Of a stretch of DNA of 64,000 nt, positions 59,514-64,000 are shown in pieces. Within the stretch, counting starts at the first letter, position 1; every line of letters starts with the position of its first letter. Under the pieces are notes generated by a model. It did not search any database. It was given only the letters and a program-made list of their open reading frames with translations, and was not told the DNA's origin. Source of the stretch: Acidobacteriota bacterium (lineage in GTDB: Bacteria > Acidobacteriota > Blastocatellia > RBC074); contig JAFDVI010000004.1 in assembly GCA_018269055.1 (NCBI GenBank), positions 503,730 to 567,729 on the forward strand, given 5' to 3'. The translations under genes were made by a program, and so were the position numbers.

Positions 59514-59537
59514 GGGTGGAATTTCGTCCTGATGTAG
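59514..59537. repeat. Left terminal inverted repeat of the IS
   Basis: Begins GGGTGGAATTTCGTCC and differs from the reverse complement of the right end at positions 6, 12 and 13. Confidence 0.9.
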
Positions 59538-59630
59538 CGTGAAGTTGAGCAGAAGCAATAGAATCGGCCCTCTTCTACTCAACATCAACCAGGCTGTGGC
59601 GGCTACCACAGACCAGTACAGAGGGCCGAG

Positions 59631-60926
59631 ATGCAAGTATCCATCAAGTCGAATCCGCAGGCAAAGCAATTGACCATCACCCTGACTGACGTGGACTGGG
59701 TGCAACTTCAACAAGGGAACTTTTACGAGGGTGAACGCCAGGTGCAGCAGATCGTCGCGCTCACCGGTCGGGAACTGACCCGCGACCTTCTCCGCAGCCA
59801 CGACTCCGACGCCCACGCACTCTGGCGTGACGGGCGGCGCTGGTCGCGGAAAGAGGCTTCGCCGGGCCATTACCTGACCCTCTATGGCGAGGTCGTCGTC
59901 ACGCGTCATCTCTATCAGACCAGTGCTGGCGGAGAGACTTACTGTCCGCTCGAAGCCCGGTGCCAGTTGAGTTTCGGCCAGGCCACGCCGCTGCTGGCCG
60001 AATTGCTGGCCTTCAAAGTCAGCGCGCTCACGCCCGGCGAGGTCGCACAGGATGTGCGGAAAAGTCATGACCTTGCACTCTCGGTCAGCTTCATTCAGCA
60101 GACCGCCCAGCGGATCGGGCAACTGGCGGTGGACAAAACTGACCGCTGGCAACTCGACAGCCCGCCGCCGGAGCGGGAGGTGGCCGTGATCGCCACCGGC
60201 CTTGATGGGACGACCGTGCCGCTGCGCGACGAAAACTATAAAGAAGCGATGTGCGGCACCATCGCGCTCTATGACGGCGGCGGCGAGCGGCTCCGGACCG
60301 AGTACATCGGCGCGATGCCGGAAGCCGGGAAAGCCACCTTCACCGACCGTTTCACGACGCGCGTCGCTGCGGTCCAGGCGCGTCACCCGCAGGCGCTCCA
60401 CGTCGTGCTGGCCGACGGCGCCCGCTGGAACTGGCAGGTGCTGAGTGAGCATTATCCGGACGCGATTCAGATTCTCGACTTCTGGCACGCGGCGCAGCAT
60501 CTGGCGCAGGCGGCCGAGGTGATCTTCGGGGCAGGTCTCAGTCCGCAGAAGAGTGCCTGGTTTGAGACCTGGAAAACTGTCTTGCGTGACGAACCCAATG
60601 GAGTCGCGGGCGTGATTCGCACTTTGCTCTATTATCGCAATCGCGGTTCCCGCTCAACCGCCGCCCGGGCGGAACTCGACACGCAGTTGAATTACTTCCG
60701 GCAGCACGCCGAGCGGATGCACTATGCGCTCTATCGCGCCGCCGGATGGCCGATTGGCAGTGGGGTGACGGAAGCCGGGTGCAAAGAACTGATCAAAGCC
60801 CGCTTCTGTCGTAGCGGCATGCGCTGGAAACGAGAGACTGGAGCAACAGTGCTACAACTACGTGCGATCAGGCTATCGAACCAGTGGGAGAGCTTCTGGC
60901 AAAAGGTCATCCGTTATGTAGCCTGA
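59631..60926 (+). CDS. IS transposase, ISKra4-like
   Basis: 431 residues. DDE-type transposase; the acidic residues are likely the Asp in ATGLDGTTVPLRD (about 199), the Asp in VVLADGARWNW (about 264) and the Glu in SGVTEAGCKELIKARF (about 384). The central segment GTIALYDGGGERLRTEYIG and IQILDFWHAAQHLAQAAEV are recalled as typical of ISKra4-family enzymes. The first 90 residues lack a recognised HTH. It begins 117 bp inside the left end and stops 26 bp before the right end. Confidence 0.85.
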   Translation: MQVSIKSNPQAKQLTITLTDVDWVQLQQGNFYEGERQVQQIVALTGRELTRDLLRSHDSDAHALWRDGRRWSRKEASPGHYLTLYGEVVVTRHLYQTSAGGETYCPLEARCQLSFGQATPLLAELLAFKVSALTPGEVAQDVRKSHDLALSVSFIQQTAQRIGQLAVDKTDRWQLDSPPPEREVAVIATGLDGTTVPLRDENYKEAMCGTIALYDGGGERLRTEYIGAMPEAGKATFTDRFTTRVAAVQARHPQALHVVLADGARWNWQVLSEHYPDAIQILDFWHAAQHLAQAAEVIFGAGLSPQKSAWFETWKTVLRDEPNGVAGVIRTLLYYRNRGSRSTAARAELDTQLNYFRQHAERMHYALYRAAGWPIGSGVTEAGCKELIKARFCRSGMRWKRETGATVLQLRAIRLSNQWESFWQKVIRYVA

Positions 60927-60928
60927 CT

Positions 60929-60952
60929 CTACATCAGGAGAAAATTGCACCC
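60929..60952. repeat. Right terminal inverted repeat of the IS
   Basis: Starts CTACATCAGGAGAAAATTGC and ends CACCC, the reverse complement of the left end with three mismatches. Confidence 0.9.
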
Positions 60953-60960
60953 TTCCCAAC
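60953..60960. repeat. Right copy of the 8-bp target site duplication
   Basis: TTCCCAAC, identical to 59506-59513; the host gene resumes directly after it at 60961 in the original reading frame. Confidence 0.9.
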
Positions 60961-63816
60961 TTGTACCGCACAGAGTCGGAATTGCTGGTGATTTTTCTCT
61001 GTGCCGAATACGCCACCAAACGCTGGTGCAAACTGGAATGGAGATTCATACGGCAATTGGTCGCGACGCTGGAAGCTGAGCGAATTATGTTTCTCAGCTT
61101 CGGAGACCCCGGCGATCTTTCGCAAATGGGGATTCTTTCCGGCGACGGGTACCTCGAAATTGGCGATCAATCCGCCGAAGTGATTGCGGAAAAGATTGGC
61201 AAACGCTTCAACCTGAACCGAGGCGTCACCGCTCCGGCCCCTACGGTGTCCATTCCCGCCGACATTTCCCGTATCGTCAAATACGCTCCGGCGGAACTGA
61301 TTGGCCGTGAAGCCGAAACCAGGTTGCTCGACGACGCCTGGGCCAAGGTTCAAAGCCAGGAAGCGAAACGTTCGCGCATTCTGACCTTCGTCGCGCTGGG
61401 TGGTGAGGGGAAGACTTCGCTGGTAGCGAAGTGGGCTGCTGATCTCTCCGATCAAAACTGGCCTGGGTGTGACGCCGTCTTTGCGTGGTCGTTTTACAGC
61501 CAGGGAACGCGCGAACAATTGGCCGCCTCGTCCGACTTGTTTCTCGCGGAAGCCCTCAGCTTTTTCGGCGATACGGCGATGGCGGGTAGCAATCAGGGAG
61601 CCTTCGAGAAAGGGCGGCGGCTGGCGCAACTGGTCGGCGAGCGGCGTTCGTTGCTGATTCTCGATGGCCTGGAACCGCTGCAATACGCGCCCACTTCGCC
61701 GACGGCGGGCGAACTCAAAGACCAAGGGCTGGCCGCTTTGCTGAAAGGGCTGGCGGCCAACAGTCGCGGCCTGTGCGTCGTCACCACACGCTATAAGGTT
61801 CCGGATTTGCGCGCTTACTGGCAGACCGCCGCACCGCAGCACGAATTGCCGCGACTTTCCACTGCCGCCGGAGTCCGGCTGCTCCGCACCATCGGCGTCA
61901 AAGGCACGCAGGCCGAATTCGAGAAACTGGTCGAAGATGTCAACGGACACGCGCTGACGCTGCAAATCCTCGGACAATTTCTGGTGCGTGCCCACCACGG
62001 CGACATCCGCCGCCGCGACCGCGTCAACCTGGAAAAAGCCGATGCGAAAATCCAGGGCGGCCACGCCTTCCGGGCGATGGCCGCCTACGTGAAATGGCTA
62101 GAAGACGACAGCGAGGAAGCGCGGCGCGAATTGGCGGTGCTGCAACTGATGGGGCTGTTCGACCGCCCGGCTGCGGCGGAACTGATTGATGTGCTGCGGC
62201 AACCGCCCGCCATCTCCGGTTTGACCGAACCGGTGGTTGGGTTGGCGGAAGAGGATTGGGAGCTCAGTCTCAGCGCCTTGGGCGACGCCAGGCTGCTGAC
62301 AGTGAACCGGGATGCGGCAGGCAATCTGCTGGCGCTGGATGCCCATCCGCTGCTGCGGGAATACTTCGCCGGAAAGCTGAAGGCAGAAGGCGCAATGATG
62401 AATGAAAAGGTGAAGGTGAAAGGTGAAAGGAAGAAGCAAGGCAAAGATTCGTCATTCATCCCTCCGAATTCAGCATTCCAAGAGGCGCATCGGCGGCTGT
62501 ACGAACACCTTTGCGTAACGACAAAGGAAGGCGATGAGCCAACGCTCGAAGACTTGCAACCGCTTTACCAAGCCGTGGCCCACGGCAGCCAGGCGGGGTT
62601 ACAGCAGGAGGCGTTAGACAAGGTTTACTACGCCCGCATTCTGCGGGGGAATGAAGGCTATAGCGCGTTCAAACTCGGCGCGCTTGGTTCCGACCTGGGA
62701 GCCGTCGCCTGCTTCTTCGAGACGCCGTGGAGCCGCGTCTCGCCTGTGCTCTCGGAAAGCGACCAAGCCTGGCTGCTAGGCGACGCCGCCTTCCGCCTGC
62801 GCGCATTAGGCCGGCTGGCCGAGTCCCTTGAGCCGATGCGGGCTGGGCTGGAGATGGGTGTCAAGCAGGAGAACTGGAGAGAGGCCGCCCGCCGCGCCAG
62901 CAACCTGAGCGAGTTGGAACTGACGCTGGGTTTGGTGGATGCAGCGGAGCGGGACGCCGCACAGTCGGTGGAATACGCCGACCGCAGCGGCGATGCGTTT
63001 CAGCGGATGACCAAGCGAGTCCGTTTTGCCGACATTCTGCACCAGGCGGGCCGCCGGGCTGAGGCGGAAGGGCGCTTCCGCGAGGCCGAGCAAATGCAGG
63101 CCGAAGATCAGTCAGACTACCCGCTGCTGTATTCCTTGCAAGGCTTCCAGTATTGCGACTTGCTGCTGGCGGAGGCGGAGATGGCTGCGTGGAAAAAGCG
63201 AGAGTTAGGAGTTGGGAGACAGGAGTTGGAATTAAGCAACTCCTGCCGCGCCGTTTCCGAACGCGCGACACAGACGCTCAAGATTGCCGAGGAATGCTTC
63301 GGTCACGGTCTTGGCCTCCTCGACATCGCTCTCGACCATCTCACGCTGAGCCGCGCGGCGCTGTACCAGGCGATTCTGGAATCGTCTATCTCCCAACTCC
63401 TATCTCCCAACTCCCAATTTTCCATCTCCCACATCGAACAAGCCGTGTCCGGCCTCCGCCGCGCTGGTCGCAACGACCACCTCCCGCGCGCACTTCTCAC
63501 CCGTGCTTGGCTGCGGAGCCTGACCGGTGCGCGCACCGGCTCCGACAGCCCGCAGGAAGACCTGGACGAAGCCTGGGAAATTGCCGAGCGCGGCGCGATG
63601 AAACTCCATCTGGCGGACATTCATCTGTACCGCGCCCGCCTATTCGGATTACGGAATGCGGATGGTGACTGGCGGAGTGGCGTGCCGTATCCTTGGGAGT
63701 CGCCCGAACACGATCTGGCCGAAGCGGAGCGGCTGATCAAGGAATGCGGCTACCATCGCCGCGACGAAGAACTCGAAGACGCCAAGCGCGCCATTCTGGG
63801 AGAGGGATCAGAATAA
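60961..63816 (+). CDS. C-terminal part of a split TIR-STAND NTPase-repeat protein
   Basis: 951 residues from TTG 60961, if translated at all. The first 40 residues continue the TIR domain: ELLVIFLCAEYATKRWCKLE, whose last Glu (WCKLE) is the expected NAD-cleaving residue. Then comes a STAND NTPase: Walker A in FVALGGEGKTSLVAKW near 143, Walker B in LLILDGLEPLQ near 233 and sensor-like VVTTRYKVPDL near 275. The last 400 residues are helical repeats (TPR-like, RALGRLAESLEPMRAGLEMG). This is the layout of bacterial NLR-type antiphage sensors. It has three segments made of 7-bp repeats. Separated from its N-terminus by the IS. Confidence 0.85.
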   Translation: MYRTESELLVIFLCAEYATKRWCKLEWRFIRQLVATLEAERIMFLSFGDPGDLSQMGILSGDGYLEIGDQSAEVIAEKIGKRFNLNRGVTAPAPTVSIPADISRIVKYAPAELIGREAETRLLDDAWAKVQSQEAKRSRILTFVALGGEGKTSLVAKWAADLSDQNWPGCDAVFAWSFYSQGTREQLAASSDLFLAEALSFFGDTAMAGSNQGAFEKGRRLAQLVGERRSLLILDGLEPLQYAPTSPTAGELKDQGLAALLKGLAANSRGLCVVTTRYKVPDLRAYWQTAAPQHELPRLSTAAGVRLLRTIGVKGTQAEFEKLVEDVNGHALTLQILGQFLVRAHHGDIRRRDRVNLEKADAKIQGGHAFRAMAAYVKWLEDDSEEARRELAVLQLMGLFDRPAAAELIDVLRQPPAISGLTEPVVGLAEEDWELSLSALGDARLLTVNRDAAGNLLALDAHPLLREYFAGKLKAEGAMMNEKVKVKGERKKQGKDSSFIPPNSAFQEAHRRLYEHLCVTTKEGDEPTLEDLQPLYQAVAHGSQAGLQQEALDKVYYARILRGNEGYSAFKLGALGSDLGAVACFFETPWSRVSPVLSESDQAWLLGDAAFRLRALGRLAESLEPMRAGLEMGVKQENWREAARRASNLSELELTLGLVDAAERDAAQSVEYADRSGDAFQRMTKRVRFADILHQAGRRAEAEGRFREAEQMQAEDQSDYPLLYSLQGFQYCDLLLAEAEMAAWKKRELGVGRQELELSNSCRAVSERATQTLKIAEECFGHGLGLLDIALDHLTLSRAALYQAILESSISQLLSPNSQFSISHIEQAVSGLRRAGRNDHLPRALLTRAWLRSLTGARTGSDSPQEDLDEAWEIAERGAMKLHLADIHLYRARLFGLRNADGDWRSGVPYPWESPEHDLAEAERLIKECGYHRRDEELEDAKRAILGEGSE
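62394..62481. repeat. 7-bp repeat insertion inside the STAND gene (first)
   Basis: Degenerate heptamers AATGATG, AATGAAA, AGGTGAA, GGTGAAA, GGTGAAA (62394-62428) are followed by a second block ATTCGTC, ATTCATC, CCTCCGA, ATTCAGC (62447-62474). The frame stays open and encodes a low-complexity, Lys-rich stretch between the NTPase and repeat regions, at about residue 540-570 of the restored protein. Confidence 0.8.
63203..63244. repeat. 7-bp repeat insertion inside the STAND gene (second)
   Basis: Heptamers AGTTAGG, AGTTGGG, AGACAGG, AGTTGGA start at 63203, 63210, 63217 and 63224, and an inverted AACTCCT is at 63238. The frame is open, giving a segment reading RELGVGRQELELSNS. Confidence 0.8.
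63388..63430. repeat. 7-bp repeat insertion inside the STAND gene (third)
   Basis: Heptamers ATCTCCC, AACTCCT, ATCTCCC, AACTCCC start at 63388, 63395, 63402 and 63409, with a related ATCTCCC at 63424. They are the inverse of the units at 63203. The frame stays open and encodes SISQLLSPNSQFSISH. Confidence 0.8.
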
Positions 63817-63822
63817 GGAATT

Positions 63823-64000
63823 TGTCCCGAAGGGACAGCGGAAATTAGCCGGTGATGCAATCACCGGAACAAGACGCAGGAAACATCCGCGCTCCGGCAG
63901 GAGCGCCGGACTAGCAATGGCTGACCCGGCGCCCCTTCAGGACGCGACGGTATCGCTGGCTGGTTCCGGTGGTTTTACCACTGATGTAATGAAAACAGTG
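63823..64000. repeat. Palindromic array downstream of the STAND gene, running off the window
   Basis: After the STAND stop come hairpins TGTCCCGAAGGGACA (63823-63837), CCGGTGATGCAATCACCGG (63849-63867) and GCGCTCCGGCAGGAGCGC (63889-63906), then less perfect palindromes up to the window end. Type resembles the array at 21960-22161. No gene is supported in this 184-bp stretch. Confidence 0.75.

Larger units (their letters stand above)
59331..59537 (+). pseudogene. N-terminal part of a TIR-domain gene, cut by an insertion sequence
   Basis: ATG 59331 opens a frame with RFAIALSFPGEHRTFVEQVA, the first strand and helix of a TIR domain, and runs to LDLDVYLPN at 59513. From 59514 the frame enters the IS and stops at 59537, giving only 68 residues. 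The lost continuation lies beyond the IS at 60961 in the same frame. A TIR domain without its catalytic Glu helix would be inactive, so this fragment is probably not functional. Confidence 0.85.
59514..60952 (+). mobile_element. Complete ISKra4-like insertion sequence, 1,439 bp
   Basis: The element is bounded by 24-bp terminal inverted repeats matching at 21 of 24 positions (59514-59537 and 60929-60952) and by the 8-bp duplication TTCCCAAC. It contains one transposase gene in the same direction as the host gene. The ends begin GGGTG and end near GATGTAG. Both termini and the transposase are intact, so it may still be active. Family assignment rests on the transposase and is not proven by database search. 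Confidence 0.93.

Noticed and set aside
59331..59537. Independent small TIR protein
   Set aside because: It stops inside the IS terminal repeat and lacks the catalytic half of the domain; it is the broken start of the gene that resumes at 60961.

Overview
The window looks like a chromosomal segment of a Gram-negative soil bacterium, most likely Acidobacteriota (Blastocatellia-like). This is inferred from gene content: GWxTD and PEGA proteins, PQQ beta-propeller dehydrogenases paired with a cytochrome c, a GMC oxidoreductase with a Cys cluster, Lol-type lipoprotein genes, and many short palindromic or tandem intergenic repeats. No marker such as 16S rRNA is present. The only RNA gene recognised is a tRNA-Ala(GGC).

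Layout. 1-6300 (+): end of an unknown gene, then an acyl-CoA catabolic cluster (acyl-CoA dehydrogenase, crotonase, AhpD-like protein, AMP-forming acyl-CoA ligase) and a secreted amidase. 6330-10910: PQQ sugar dehydrogenase divergent from a GMC oxidoreductase, then a PlsC-type acyltransferase. 10916-17834 (-): mutS2, a small toxin-like/DUF2283 pair, dnaG and rpoD in one direction. 18021-18831 (-): anti-anti-sigma/anti-sigma kinase pair. 19039-20373 (+): aroA. 20379-26566 (-): type I restriction-modification genes hsdR-hsdS-(orphan phd)-hsdM, with palindromic repeats on both sides of hsdR and a hairpin array between phd and hsdM. 26787-32006 (-): radical SAM protein, then a Lol-like operon (LolA, small membrane protein, ABC ATPase, permease, lipoprotein). 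32358-35063 (+): GWxTD and PEGA envelope proteins. 35131-39585: endonuclease V, FKBP, zinc alcohol dehydrogenase, alpha/beta hydrolase, site-2 protease, small basic exported protein. 39790-43764 (+): tRNA-Ala, peroxiredoxin, GAF-SpoIIE phosphatase, heme O synthase, RraB-like protein. 43774-50779 (-): aminotransferase, cysS, cold-shock gene, GNAT, exopolysaccharide priming transferase, Flp pilin. 51134-58398 (+): PQQ dehydrogenase, diheme cytochrome c, lactonase-fold protein, M24 peptidase, membrane protein, MFS transporter. 58508-59173 (-): DUF1080 protein.

The most striking region is 59331-63816. A bacterial NLR-like gene (TIR domain, P-loop STAND NTPase, helical repeats) is split inside its TIR domain by a complete ISKra4-like insertion sequence of 1,439 bp with 24-bp terminal inverted repeats and an 8-bp target duplication. 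Removing the IS and one duplication restores one in-frame reading frame of 1,012 codons. The same gene carries in-frame segments made of degenerate 7-bp tandem repeats. Related 7-bp arrays also occur in the signal-peptide coding region of the cytochrome c and immediately before the acyltransferase start codon. With 9- and 10-bp arrays and several inverted-repeat elements elsewhere, this shows a genome heavily populated by short mobile or slippage-generated repeats.
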